This document shows, one piece after another, positions 46,203 to 59,113 of a stretch of DNA of 64,000 bases. The position numbers were made by a program, and so were the translations under genes. Source of the DNA: Cantharellus purpuraceus (Eukaryota; Basidiomycota; Agaricomycetes; Cantharellales; Hydnaceae); the NCBI GenBank assembly GCA_025174535.1, contig JALBUN010000027.1:62001-126000 (forward strand), written 5' to 3'. A model generated the notes under the pieces. It had not been told where the DNA came from, searched no databases, and was given only the letters and a program-made list of their open reading frames with translations. Position 1 is the stretch's first letter. Each line of letters begins with the position of its first letter.

Positions 46203-48198
46203 TTAGCTCTCGCGCTTCCTCTCCGGCAGCTTCTCTTGCTCCCTCGCGCTGTGCGGGCTACGGCCCGCCTTGTCATCGTACAAATACTCTTTATCAACGT
46301 CAATAACCGAGTGGGGACTCGACGCGGAAGACCGCGCCTGTGTCGAATATCCCTGCGGGGCCTGAGCCATGACCGGACTCAGGTGCAGCTGCTTGATGTT
46401 GCCGCGCGGCGACTCTCGTGGGTGCGACGACGATCCCGCCGCCGACGCCGGGGAGTGCGAGCGCGAGTGGTGTTGCTGCTGGTGCAGGGGGGGATGGTTC
46501 AGGAGCGAGCCGAGGCTATGCGGGTGCGAAGGCCCCCCGCGCGCGTTTCCAACCCCTGACGTGTCCTTTTGCGCATACGCAAACCCGCCTTGACGCGTCT
46601 CGTCGCGCATCATCTCGTCCGCCGGCGACACGCCGCCAGGACTCTGCCCGTGGCTCTGCGTCTGCATGTGCAGCAGCGAGGCGTGCGTGTTGAGCGGGCG
46701 GGGAGGCACGGTGTCCATGCGCACGGGGCGGTCCATGTCCCGCTCTCTGTCGCGCTCAATGGGGGATCGCAGCACGGGGGACATCCCGCCAGGCGAATGG
46801 CGCGAACGCGACAAGGCATCCACGGGGGAGCTCGGGACGCCTGGCCCGGCGAGTTTCTGGTGGAGTGCTTTGCGTGGCTTGGAACGCAGCTCTGCGGGAT
46901 CGTGGGGGCGATCTTTTTGGTGTGTGCGCTCGTAAAGGCCGCACTTGTTGCAAAGCTGTGTTTGGGGGGGGGCGGAGTTAGTGCGGGACCAGTGACAAGC
47001 GCTCGTCAAGGGGACGTACGACTTTTCCGGGGTGCATTCCGCTGCGTCGCCAGGCTGCGCTGTCCGGGGTGTGACAGTTGTAGCATCGGCGGCGGATGTA
47101 GCTGCCCAGTTTGGTAGTGGCATCGTCAGTGTACACGATTTGCTTCTGAGCCATGGCGTCCATGGATGGATCGTTTGCACCGGAGCCCCGTGACACTGCA
47201 TGTGATGTGGACTGGCGCTGGGAGGGGGCGAGTCGCACGGTGGGGGGAAGGGAGGGCGGGGGTACGGGGGCGGATTTGGATAAGCCGTGGAGAGAGGATC
47301 CTGGGCCGGAGAGGGCATGTCCATGGACGAGCTTGGAGCTGGCCAACGCGGCGGAAAGCGAGGGACTATGTCCCAGGCCATCGGATGTCGGAGAAATGGG
47401 GGGCAGATCGCGGTACGACTCGAGTGCCGAGGGCGGCGGCAGCTTGGGATGCCTGCCAGGGCCGCCAAACTCGCGGGCTTGTTCATACTCGTGGGAGTGG
47501 GAAGGGTGTGCGGAGGCGGGGTGGTAGGGGTGGAGGAGAGTCTGGTGGGAATGTGGGTCTGTGATGTGTGGGGGAGCGGAGACGGGGGATTTGGAGGAGG
47601 GAAAGGGGAGCGAGGGGGGAATGGGGAGCGAGAGGTGCACGGGGAGCGTCGGCGAGCGTCGAGCGGACGACGACAAGGGTGCCAGTCCGTACTGTCTGTG
47701 GACACGTGTGGGCGGCGGTGATAAGCGGTCAGGGTGCGGGCAGCGTCAGCGTGCGATCGGTCTAGGGAGACGATAAGATGGGGAGGGACGTGTACGCACC
47801 CGTGCTGCTGGTGCTGCTGCTGGTGCTGCTGCTGGGCGTACTTGCCCATGTCTGGGTACGTGTTGCGCGAGTCTGGCATGGGATGCGACGGCTGGGGGAA
47901 CAGAGGATGAACAAGCATCAGTCGCCCACGGGAGGAAACAGACCTCTCTGTTCTGTCTGTACCACTGTTGGTGGTGGTAGTCACGCGAGTCGACATCCAT
48001 CTCGGCGCCGTCGCCGTCCTCCGAGTAGTCAGAGCCCGACTGGTGGCGTGGCTCGCGGATGACGGTCCACCCGTTGACGTTTTGCTGCTCTGGATACATG
48101 CTGCTCTCGCGAGAGGGGTAGGAGGAAGCGACGGACGCGGAAGCAGAGTCGTCCCTGTGGATGTGGTGAGAGAGAGGAGGACGAGCGACAGCGTGCAT
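46203..48198 (-). CDS. GATA-type zinc-finger transcription factor
   Basis: Exons 48198–47944, 47891–47800, 47695–47020 and 46955–46203; introns 52, 104 and 64 nt; 591 aa. One GATA finger is split by the last intron: CYNC (Cys320, Cys323), WRRSGMHPGKV, then LCNKCGLYERTH (Cys343, Cys346). This makes C-x2-C-x19-C-x2-C, longer than the canonical x17–18 loop. The intron has a GTACGT donor, CACTAAC branch and ACACAG acceptor, and reading through it hits a stop soon after GKV, so splicing is required. The N terminus is acidic with Gln/His repeats (QQQHQQQHQQHG across exon 2). The middle is Ser/Pro-rich and the C terminus is Ser/His/Pro-rich. Expected nuclear, binding GATA motifs; the regulon cannot be told from sequence. 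A long open minus frame runs through the introns but breaks the finger, so the spliced model is preferred. Confidence 0.9.
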
Positions 48199-51100
48199 GT
48201 TGGTTGGGGAAAGAGCTGAGTGAGAAGACTAAAAAGAGAATTCAGAGACGCTCTTACATTGATGTCGAACACTCTTGAGAAAATTAAATAAAATCCCTCG
48301 TATTCTCCCAAAAAATTATATAAATGATGCGATCAATGGCTCGCTGGGATCTCCTCCCATTTGGGCCCCCTGCCAGACGCCGGCGGAGCGTCGGACCCCG
48401 AATTGTGCCGCCTCGGCACTGGGGCGGGTCTGCCATGGCAACGCTGTGCCGCTGACAGCCGTGCCCCGTTTGTGCACTCGGAGGGGGGCATTTCCGACGG
48501 TGCTTCCGCGAACCACCGTGAGAAGGCACACAGCGTGGGAAGCGCGCCGAGCTGAGCTGAGCACGGTATTGCAGAAGCGTTTCAAGAGACGTTTGCTTTT
48601 TTGCATAGATCCGGGGCTCGGACATTTGGCCGCGGATGGATCAGACGCTGCATTAGGCACCGTGCGATCACGCTGGCGCCTCCCTCGTATTTTCCCTGAT
48701 TTCCATTCCGTCTGGCCCCCCGTCCCGCCACCTCTGCGCCCGTCCAGCCTCGCAACGCGCCCAGCAACGCCATGCACCTCCACCGCACGGCCTGGCCTTC
48801 CGTCCCGTGATCCCGTGCCATCGCACTCTTGATAGCCCACTCCCGGTGTCAGTCACGGTATGCCCCGGCAAGTTCGGCAATCTACGCACTGGAGAACCAG
48901 ACCCCCCACCCGTTCCTGGGCGTCCCCACTCTTGTGATCACAGTCACTGATTCGCAGCCTTTCCGCGTTCGGATGCCAACCTATGCTGGGCGGTCTCCTA
49001 TCTCTCCGTCCTGTGGTTCCCTCACAGGGGATCAAATGCCACTTCCATCAGCAATCTGTTGACCCTACCAGGCGTTTGCGCCAAATGTCTCTTTGTTGTC
49101 TTGTTGCCCAATCGAGTCCTTCCGCACTCTTCTCCTTTCATGGCAGCGCTGCTCAGGCCAGACATCGCCACCCCCCCAGCAAAGACGCAGCCCGTGCCTT
49201 TATCTTCTGATGTGAGCGATCCCGTCCTGCGCCATAGGGTCCATAGCCACTGGCGGCTGAATGGCCTTCTGTCCCATTGGCAATACCGGATCGCTCACTA
49301 AATTGGGCGAATGTCTCCTGATGCAGCGTGGGGTATGTATACGCGGGGTTCCGAGATGCGTCAGCCAATCCATCACATCAGCTCCCGTAGGGACCCTGAT
49401 GGCGCGCTTGCCATGCATGGCCTCTTGAACGGTTCTGGCAATTGTACTACCATCTACCTTCCGGGTGCGCCCAATTTGATTGTATCCAGCCACGAGGTCC
49501 TTGTTCTTGTTTTTTGTTCTCCTGTGGTTCGACATCTCACCTCTTGCGCTCCGTGATGTGATATATAACACCTTGGTTTGGGTCGCCTTTGTCGTGTTGA
49601 TCGAAGTGGGCTATATGCCGGTCCACCGGGATCATTGGCAGAATGTGAGAACACGGCGTATGATATTCCTGTGCGGTGCCATTCGCCACCGCCCCAAGAG
49701 GCGCTTGCCCGCGCTGCAGACGCAGCCAGTATCCCTGTCAACGTGTTTTCATGCACCGCAGCGCTCACCGGTAATGTCGAGGCTCGAGCGCGACGACCGA
49801 TCAGTTCCGACGACACGATCCCTATGCTATTGGCGCCTGGAACACCTTTCCGCGCTATCCATGCCTTCTCCCGTCGGCAGGGCCAAATACCCCCGGGCAA
49901 TCTTTTGGAGGAGGTCTACTGGCGTCTTTTGCACAGGTGTGTTCTAGCGCTCTTGCCGTCGTGCTACTCATCTGCATGTCGTAACGTCCTGGACGGTTCC
50001 ATGTGGACTTGGCGGCGTCTATGTTTCGCTGGCTGCCATCATAGCGTAAACGTGGCGCGTCATTCCGGGGCGTGGGTGGATCCCAAAACGTTTGACGGCG
50101 GTCGTGTGATCCGCTCAGATCAGCGCGGCGCTGGTGGCGTCATTACTTTATTGGCTCTGCACACTTTATCTCTTGGCCATGAAGGTATGCACCGATGTTG
50201 CATAGGAAATTTCTTCGTATCGCAGCCTCCTTGTGGCGGTTCTTACGACATTATTGGCAGCCGCCCCCTGGCACGATATTGTTACCATTTCCCGCTGACA
50301 TCAAAGGTGGAGGCAATTGTATTTCCACAGAGGTTGTTGCAGTGCATGATGTGGCAAAGTTCCCGGCAAATGCCAGTGTCGCACAGCTTTTTGGGATTGA
50401 AGCCCTGTTTTAATGTGGATACGTCCAAGTGCCTGGTCAGGAACATGGAAGGGGCGTCTCGATTTCTGTGGGGCACCTTGGAATCTGCTGAACTGCCTCG
50501 AGACGCCCGTCGGACCCTGGAGTGTCTGCCGAATCCCCGCCAAAGCCCGCCAAGCCCCGACAGGTGACGCGACAACCCTAAAAGAGGCAGATATAGATAA
50601 GTCTGGGAGTGATCACGTATGATGGCAAGGACATAAATAGGTCGGAGGATCGCCCCTGTCATTAATGAACTGGTTTGTCGGGTCTCGGCTCGAGTGATTG
50701 TCGATTGGACGCTTGATGTGGGCCGGATTCCCGGATGGTGTCCAGGGGAGCGATCGGTCCGAGAGTCGTCATGCGTGATGACAGCATTCGATCAGCGTTC
50801 GATCAGCACATATTTGCCTTTTGGTGCAAGTGCGCCCAAGCTCAGCGTGACAGCGCAACGCCCGAGCGAGCTCGCTCTACCACTTTTATGATGCGATGGC
50901 ATCTGATCCGAATTCAACGATCATGGTTACCATGTAACGCCCTCTCCACACGCTCCCCTCAGACGTCAACTTTCCCTTCCATTTAGCGCCTCAACTAGAT
51001 TGCACAGCACGACCTGCGTGCCACCTCAACTGTCCGCTCTTGTGCCTCAAGTCACCTGCCAATTGATGACCGAACCGGTGTCTCGGGCACTTGATTTCGC

Positions 51101-52936
51101 TAGTCTCGGATTTCCACACGATCTGGCTGCTCACCCCGCAGGAACGCGATCCGACATATCAAAGTCCACTCCGCCCGGAGTGCAATTCAGATAATCGCCT
51201 GATCGGATGAGCCTCCCAACTCGGCCATCGCCCACGTTCCCCGCCATATGGTAACCAGCGAGAATAGACAACCCAGGTTTATGGCACCCACATGGGCCCA
51301 TCGCCAGCCAAATGCATTCTGCCAGTTACGCAATCTAGCGCATCAAATCGCATCGACTGCCGATCACATAATTCCCAATCAATCTACTTATTGTTCATAT
51401 ATCACCCCTTGGCCCTGCACGTCCTGCACTGCCCAGCTCAGTCACTTGGTGATCAACCCTTTCTGAGCAGGTGACTCCACGACCACACATCTCTCTCTCG
51501 CTGTTCGAGACCCGAGCGACGCAATAAAGATGGAGGCTACCGTATCGCTATCTACTGGATATAGTGTTGCATGCCTTCGTAATATCACGCACTTCTTTCA
51601 AACCAGATTGCAAACCTGCAAGCCTTCGGATGTGCCCTCATGGAAAGGTTGTCTCGGGGATAAGTCGGACGAATGAGCAACGCATAACTATAGTCTTCCG
51701 ACAGCTGTTATGTCCATTCCAGATCTAGGCCCTCGGGCGGCCATGGATACACTAACCAGACATTGTCAATGGGCTTCCCATCTTGACGCTCCGCCTATGA
51801 GATGTTTCGGCAGAAAGTTCATACTCTTCGTTTTGCTGCCGAAATGGTTGCCGCATTGTCACACATGTCGAGTTCCCGACCCGTGTTTACAGCTCAACCA
51901 CTCTGATCCGGGCCCACGCATGAAAACGTGGTGCCCGCTTTCATAAGGTGAGAGACTTCATATGGAAATCTCATGTCCACCGAAATAGTGATACTACTGT
52001 AGCCGCGTTCTGTTTGCATGCCATGACTGTGACATCACCCCGTCATAGAATCAAGATCAAGGATAGCATGTCAATCAATGTGACGACATTTAAGATTGTC
52101 TTCTCTGATGAACTTTATCTTGAAACAATCTCCCCGTAGTGCGATAGTTGCCCATCAGACGCTACGTATGGAGGCCAGTGCGTGGGAAAGAATACGTTTG
52201 CCGTCTCCGGCCAGTTGCTTGAGGACCTCAAAAACGTCCCTACAGGGCGACAGATATTGCCCGGCTGGGTTTCCCACCGAATGATAGCGTGTTAACTGAG
52301 CTATCACCGGCCTTGCCCTGTGATTGTTCACAAGCACGTTGATCCGTTCCTATCGACGCCCTGGCACTCGCGATCCATTCCGGAATCATCAGTTATCAAT
52401 GCCAATGAGCCCACGCTTCTGACTTCGTTTGCATTTTTAATTTATCCTGAATAGGAGGGCCTCTGCGATGCCCGGGTTGCCATCCCGAATGCCCTTTGGA
52501 AGGCATACGACCTGATTGCAACCACTGGTCGGAAAAAAGCTTATTGAACCGTGGTAAAATCCGGCATGCTATTGGTTTCGAATAATTGGGCCCGTGTGGG
52601 CCTGGATTCGTGCTCGGGTGGTCAGAGACGTTGCCGTAATCCATGATGGCGTCATTGATTGGCACTTTATACCGTCTTGGGCACACTATATCATCCTTGG
52701 TATGATCGGGACGAATACTTGATATACTCAAAGAACCAACTAATTGTCATAAACCCGAGGCCCAACCTTCATTTTCCAATGAAGCATCGCACGCTTCCTT
52801 TATGAATGGTCCATGAGGCTGTCCAGAGATAACTTGAAAACATGCAAATAAACGTCCGTATTCCACTCGTTGAAGTAAGTGCTCGCATCGCCATGCCGCC
52901 ACGCGAGATATCCACGAAGCACGGGGTTGTATACCA
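48199..52936. other. 4.7 kb without a recognised gene
   Basis: The part 48300–50700 is visibly GC-richer than its surroundings. A 329-codon open frame (49578–50567, plus) lacks an ATG near its start and shows no domain; other frames are also open there, as expected at high GC. Not called. Confidence 0.4.
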
Positions 52937-53137
52937 TGCCTGCATTTGTGTACCGTGTGTGACGCTCACTCATTGTTACTCATAGTATGACCCTTTTAGA
53001 TGTATTATTTGACCTCGCTATGAGCACGTACATGGCGAGGGGGAAGCAACGAGATAGGACAAGACTCTTCGGCATTAACCGTGTCCTCAATCGGCTCTCC
53101 ATCAAAACTCTACGCACCTGCGTTTACAACGCCTGGT
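52937..53137 (+). repeat. Dispersed repeat R3, copy 2
   Basis: Aligns with 35232–35426 and with the reverse complement of 58743–58948. Reads LLDVLFDLAMSTYMARGKQR, then RLFGINRVL. Confidence 0.85.
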
Positions 53138-55914
53138 TTCCTTGAACTCCCTACACACATCAACTGCTGCCGCTGGATGCACAACTCTAGTTTCGATAGG
53201 GTTTGTGCACAAGCTTTACGTTAATTACCATTGGACCAAAGGCCTCTCCAACGTCTGACATGACGTATCGCCAAGCACGCGATCTTGACGGGGTGGCAAG
53301 AACGGGTCCCACACCGAAGCATCCAGTGGAGCGAGATACATCGGTGTGCACAGCGAACAGCTACAGACAAAGCCCCATGAGATACCAGATAGTCGACATT
53401 GCAACTCGCTACGAGTCCGAGACCAAAGCCACCTTATGGCTATTTCAACGTTTGCAAATATGAGGGGCATTAGATATATATAACTGGAAGAGATAACGTA
53501 ACCGTGTTACCTCTCTTGGATGTCGCAACCTGCGTCGGATAGTACCTACCCCATATGTGTATAACAGCGAGCAACGTATCTATTTGGTCTGGGAATTGTG
53601 CTCGACTGGAACTTGATACGGTTAAGAGCCTGACTTGTGTTCCTGGATGAGAATATTCTCACATGACTGTCAGACGGAAGCCGCTCCCTGCCACCAAGTG
53701 TTACAAAGTGCCTAGTTGTAATTGAAGAGAGCCATTGCAAATGGGTTTCTAACATCGCGACTTGAGTTGCCCGGGTTGAAATGCATAAACACACATTGGG
53801 GGAACGTGACTGAGAAGGGAAGACAGACAACTGCTGTCACAGCACTGTTCCGCAGAATCCCTAGATTCCAGCCATTTGGACGTGAATCGCTCACAAATGG
53901 GGCACAGCACTGCCACAGGCCTCTTACGGTGGCTTCAGGATGATACTTTTCGTAAGCACCATCATCACCCCGTGTACGACCAATGATAGGCACGACCACC
54001 TGGACAACGGACCGGTCTGCCAGTGGATGATATTGTGTTTATACTTGGCATCACAATGTCCAGATGCAGACCTTTTCATTCCACGCGGGTCCAATGATGA
54101 CTTTCGGAGGGCGAGAGTGCCGGATGTGATCTCCTTGACTGATGATAGGTTGCACTACGAGATAGTACACATGAAAATCCTTGAAAAACAAACTATCGTG
54201 TTACCGCTGTCAATCCGACACTAGGTATATACGTGTCGGAGGAGCACTGTCAGCTCTTCATGAGGCAACTCGAGAAAGGTTTGAGTCAACGAGAACTTTT
54301 AGGGCGTCAGCTGCAAGCGAGCTATCATCATCAAACATGATTTTGGTCGTACTTGAGGTTTGTGTGAACGATGTCACGACTACGAATGTGCGCATACCCC
54401 GCAAAGCGTGCAGTGAGATTTTATTGGCTGACGGTAAAGAGAAGCCCAGTTTCCGTTAGAGAGGTTGCGCTGGACTGACGTTTTGTATCCGCAACATCTT
54501 TTCAATGTTGTTGTGGTTTTCGTCTTCGCCTCGCCCCTTCCAAAGTGATTGGCCTGACAGGGAAATAAAGTAGCCACGTTATATATTGCCAAGCTAGACC
54601 AGTTGAGAACCTCTTCAAAACCTTGATCGCTACGTATGCCTTGTCAATGAAATGTATCAGAGATGCCTATATAGTGCCTACACCACGTATCATTCATTGA
54701 GGGTCAAACAGATGTCCGACTGCATCCCCCACCCAAGCCTTCAGACAATTCTGTACTGATGATCTGGATCTAACGTATAGCCAAATTCGACTCTAATATA
54801 CCAGTGGCCTTGCTCTACACTGATTTTTGAAGTCTCCTCAATGGACAAATGTGCAGAACATCTTCCACGTCGATCGAAATATGTTGGAAGGGTGAATATG
54901 TCGACGACTGAGTCTAGTAGAGTCTAGTAGAGCCGAGGATGGCTTAGTAAAGGTCTGGAGAACTCGAATGACCTCCGAATTCAGTGAAGACTGAAAGCGG
55001 ATCTGCAGTAACAGGGATGTATCACGCAGCCACGTACGGAGCGAGAGGTTTTCATGAGGTTTCGCTGATTCTCAGCGTCCTAGAGCCGCAGTGACCAGCG
55101 GAGGTTTAATTTTCACCGTTAAGTAGCCATGATTGGGAACCCGGAATTTTTCAAACTTTTAATCCCTACCAGCTACCCTTGTCGCCGTCATACAGAAGAG
55201 GTAATGGTTCTATTTTTTTCCCCTCTTCGGAGACATAAATGTTACCGTAAGAGGATGCGCCGGGGCTCCACCCCTCACAGTTCATAATCATGTCCTATTG
55301 CTTCATCACATATGCATCACGCTCCATCCCCGTCTTCATTTTCCGTCCAGCACATATCTCCATCTCAGACACCTCGCCACTCTCCCTAATAACCCACGTG
55401 CGACTCCGCGGATGATCCCTCAAATAATACCTAGTCTGGTTGGCAAAGGCACCAAGTACGGGCAATGCAGACTTTTCTCGCGGCGTCTGACGTACTTGGC
55501 TGCATTTACAATGGCAATCCGTGCGATAAATGCACATTGCCACATCGCCATTTGGCACGCACGAATTGCATGCAGTGACAAAAATGGATTCCGAAGTTCA
55601 ACTCAGACCATAAAAGTCACGGGGATGAACACCGCGGTAGGCTATTGTAGCACTATACTCACATATTTGTACGACTCTCGAGCAGAATATGCCATAGATT
55701 AAAGCAAGGCATATCAACTGCATGAGTGCCTCTCACTGCCTCATTGCTAGCAATGGTAATCCCGGATTCCTTTCTTTATTGGTAGGGCCTTGCCTTGCCT
55801 TTCCATAGAACTGTGCTTATATAGACATATGCCACTCGGCGGTACACACTCTCACGCGTACGATGTGGATTTGCTCCTAGCAGTTACGTAACTCACTTAG
55901 AGCCAGTTCCAGCG
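53138..55914. other. 2.8 kb without a recognised gene
   Basis: Only small repeats are visible, for example the TCTAGTAGAG unit repeated at about 54914–54933. Confidence 0.45.
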
Positions 55915-56792
55915 ATGGATCTTGGACTACAAGATGTTCATGTTCTTGTGACAGGTAGACATTCGATCATTCTTCACAAGAGATGCTGAATATGAAACGA
56001 CTGCGAGGGTGCCAGTGGGAATCAGCGTTGAAACTGTCTTGTTGTTCCTCGGTACGCAAACCTTGGCATTATCTCTCCTTCTGCACGGCCTCTACATGCA
56101 TAATTACACAGAACAAGGGGCCAAAGTTACAGCACAGTACAACACGAACCCCTCTCCTCTCGTGGCTATCAGCAAGAGCTATCCGGCACTTCGCCTTGTG
56201 CAAGCGGATGTGACGTCCGAAGCGGACATCTTGAGACTCTTCATTGACATCACTGATCGTCCTGCTCAAGTGTTGATTTTGAACCACGGTATGTGGCCCG
56301 CAGCAAACATCCAGCTAGCTGACATGTCTCTGGAGCGGTGGAATCACACCGTCACTACAAACCTAACCTCTATTTTCATGTTTTCGCGAGGGTATCTTAA
56401 TGGGCTGAAAATTTATAGTGACATTCACCGAAGTAAGGCTTCCATTGTCATGGTGGGTAGCACCGCAGGAAAATACGGAGAGGCCGGCCATTCTGATTAC
56501 ACATCCGCGAAGAGTGGTGAGCGATCGAGCGACTTCTAAGTCAATTTCTGACACCGTTAGCATAGCCTCTGTCTCCTTGGCTTTCGTCCATTTTTTTGAC
56601 CGACTGACTACAATTGGTTTGAACAGTACACCATTGAAAAAGTTTGTTTCCGCACGAGATATTGCCAACTAGATTGTCATGCTGGCGTCACCCTCCATCT
56701 CAGGTCACATAAGTGGGCAAACAATCACTGTAGAAGGTGGTATAGAAGGCAGGTTACTAAACATGCCGGAATATGTAGACATGTATCAGTAA
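55915..56792 (+). pseudogene. Short-chain dehydrogenase/reductase pseudogene
   Basis: Begins MDLGLQDVHVLVTG, an SDR nucleotide-binding strand. Later come ISVETVLLFL, EQGAKVTAQYNTNP, LILNHG, IVMVGSTAGKYGEAGHSDYT (catalytic Ser and Tyr of the YxxxK, YTSAK) and near the end MLASPSISGHISGQTITVEG. Three defects: the glycine-rich loop after the first intron is out of frame; the part after YTSAKSG that normally holds the PG-motif region is missing; and a TAG interrupts ARDIAN/IVMLAS. It was an NAD(P)-dependent oxidoreductase, probably of the 3-oxoacyl-reductase-like type; now likely inactive. Confidence 0.8.
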
Positions 56793-57362
56793 AGCTGCAG
56801 GTGCTCGCAATGTCTGCAGTTGTAAGATGTTAAAGCTGCAACTAGGCAACTGCGGATAGTGTCAATGCAGCTTGCACTTGCATTATAAGGATATTGGGGT
56901 CCAAGGCCCTGCACTCTGAGCACTGCAGATACTTACACAAGAGGACGAAAAGCAGCTAGTTGGGCATTCTTGTTTCCCCATATAGTTTTTCCAGGTCCAC
57001 TCGGTGAGATTCCAGTTTTAAACAGCAGCTTCCAGGTCACGCAGATCCATCTTTACGTCAAACAACATCTGGACATCAATTCTCCAAGTGTTACAGTATA
57101 AGACCAACCTCAGCCTTTCCCCAGAACCTCGCTTAGCTGTACCAGTTAGGGGTGTATCAGTCAGGGGCCATAGGCCACAAAGACCCTGAAAATTTCTTTC
57201 AACTCAATTCCGTTGTATTTGTAGTCTGTCCATTATGGACGACCCTCCCTCGTCAATCGTTTGATCTGCACCGGAATCTTGATAGAGATGCAAAGGTATC
57301 TCGCCAATGTAATGTTCGCTGAGAGGACCAATGAGTCAATATATTCAAATTAACTGGATCAC
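56793..57362. other. Intergenic, convergent ends
   Basis: Lies between the 3' ends of the SDR pseudogene and the CREG-like gene. Nothing else seen. Confidence 0.6.
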
Positions 57363-58173
57363 TTACTCGCCAAATCCGCCCACGAAATATACGCTCTGTC
57401 AAGATTTGTGTTAAAAAAAAACGGTAGAAAGTTTGTAATTACATACCGTGGGGTCGAACCGGGCCCAGAGTGACTACGAGACAGGTTTAAAACAGTTAGC
57501 ACTCAATTCACGACTACAAATAAGTAACGTGATAGCACCAGATGCGGAGAGTCTGGCTCATCGGGCAGCCACTGTGCCGCATCAGGGTGCACCTTGATAT
57601 AACACTCGCGGTGTTTCCGAGTCACGACACTCTCACTTCTCAATACCGTGACTTTTCCCGTAAGTGAAACGCGAGCGAATTTTGCGGAGGGCTGCGGAGT
57701 GTGCCATACAGAGATCGACGCAGCATGCTCCTGGGAGCCTAGTATATTCTGACTATGACGAGAGATGGGAAGGAACAGGAGGAGGAGCGATCCGTTTGAG
57801 TAACAGCTGCAAGAGAAATCGATTTGACGTATGAAGATTGCCAATGGGCAAAGATAGATACCTCGCATAATACTCCTGGAGAGAAAATGGCATGCCTTCG
57901 AAAAAAAAGTAACTAGCCAACCTAAATCTCTGAGAGAGCACTGACCAGGAAAACTGGGGTGATCTGAGGGATAAGTAGTGGCCATGGTCCCCACAGACGA
58001 TTCAGCGAACAACCGGCGTGCGATGCATGCTGCACGAATCTACATCAGTGATGTCTGTTGCTGATAATGTAGTTCATGACCATACCAGCGTCATTTACTG
58101 ACTCATCACGTAGAACGAGAGCAGTAGACGTATGGAGGATCTGAATGACGGCTATAAGCCACAGCAGGTTCAT
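57363..58173 (-). CDS. Secreted CREG-like (PNPOx-fold) protein
   Basis: Six exons: 58173–58086, 58029–57946, 57895–57862, 57806–57539, 57473–57447 and 57395–57363; introns 56, 50, 55, 65 and 51 nt; 177 aa. Signal peptide MNLLWLIAVIQILHTSTALV. Family landmarks in order: CIARRLFAESSVGTMATTYP, MPFSLQEYYA, CYSNGSLLLLFLPISRHSQN, HAASISV, ARVSLTGKVTVL, ECYIKVHPDAAQWLP, LWARFDPTSVYFVGGFGE. The small exons of 27, 33 and 34 nt are supported because each restores a conserved motif and phase. CREG proteins are secreted or lysosomal glycoproteins with a flavin-oxidase-like fold that usually lack enzyme activity; the fungal role is unknown. Slightly shorter than animal CREG. Two other first-intron readings exist; the GTATGG…GTGCAG one keeps phase and typical length. 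Confidence 0.88.
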
Positions 58174-58742
58174 TGCGAGAGTGACAGTGACACCGTCACG
58201 GTGACCAATTGTGACGCATTGGAAGATCAATGCTCTATGTCATCCGTTCCCATTCTCTGAGTTCCACCGCTGCAGCCACTGCCACTTTTAAAACTACACT
58301 TGGATGAAGTCCTCATCATGGCCAACCAAGAACATGCACTATTTGGTGATGAGTGTTCAGGTCTGCAAGTTGCACAAAGGGATTCTAAGATCTCTCAGCT
58401 CGTGTTGGTGTTCGGTGAAGGTTGGCTAAATGCCCTCCCATTATATGTCTCCTCCTGAACGTATTCAGTATGTTTGTTCCTCCGAGAACTCAGTCTACGA
58501 TGGGCTGAGACAACAAACAATTTTAATACTAGTCCATTTTGAGCTAACCGGTAAGATATTACCCTTCATCTTTTCTGTACACTGATGGACGCTTTATTAG
58601 CTGTATGATTCCGGACTACATTCGAGGGTATACCATGGGTGAGCGTCTCGTAGGTATGGTTAAACCACATTCTCATAGACTCGTCCAAGTCATTGCATAA
58701 CTAGTTGATGCGTGTATTCGGAGTCGGGATTTTAAGGACACT
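58174..58742. other. Intergenic
   Basis: Upstream of the CREG-like gene. A compact GTGACACCGTCACGGTGAC inverted sequence and a CCAAT (plus strand) lie 15–35 nt before its ATG, probably promoter or 5' UTR. No gene seen. Confidence 0.5.
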
Positions 58743-58948
58743 AGACGTTGTGGACGCAGGTGCGTAGAGGCTCATGATAGAACCGAGGATCCTTGAGGAC
58801 ACGGTTAATGTCGAAGAGTCTTGTCTTATCTCGTTGCTTCCCCCTCACCAAGTACGTGCTCATAGCGAGGTCGAATAATACATCTAAATGGGTCATACTA
58901 TGGGTAACGAGCATCACACGGTACAATACGGAACACAATGCAGGCATG
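58743..58948 (-). repeat. Dispersed repeat R3, copy 3
   Basis: Most complete frame of the three copies: LDVLFDLAMSTYLVRGKQRD, then KTRLFDINRVLKDPRF, ending CVHNV and TAG. Family unknown. Confidence 0.85.
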
Positions 58949-58965
58949 ATATCTATGTTGAAATA

Positions 58966-59113
58966 CTTGACAGATAAACTCAGCGTGTGTGTATTAACCA
59001 CGACTAGCTATAATCTAAATACCTTGACAGATAAACTGTAATGAGAAATAAGTGAACATAGTATTTAGAGATAATAAAGTAACTCCCTACCTCAGCGTGT
59101 GTGTATTAAACAC
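58966..59113. repeat. Two interleaved direct repeats
   Basis: CTTGACAGATAAACT at 58966–58980 and 59023–59037; CAGCGTGTGTGTATTAA at 58981–58997 and 59093–59109. Directly beside R3 copy 3, so possibly part of the same decayed element. Confidence 0.85.

Noticed and set aside
46203..48311. Single 702-codon minus frame as the GATA gene
   Set aside because: It runs through introns and loses the first Cys pair of the zinc finger; the spliced four-exon model restores the finger and phase.
49578..50567. 329-codon open frame
   Set aside because: No ATG near its start, no domain, and several other frames are open in the same GC-rich stretch.
57447..57473. tRNA B-box-like GGTCGAACC sequence
   Set aside because: It is inside a conserved CREG exon and no cloverleaf can be formed around it.
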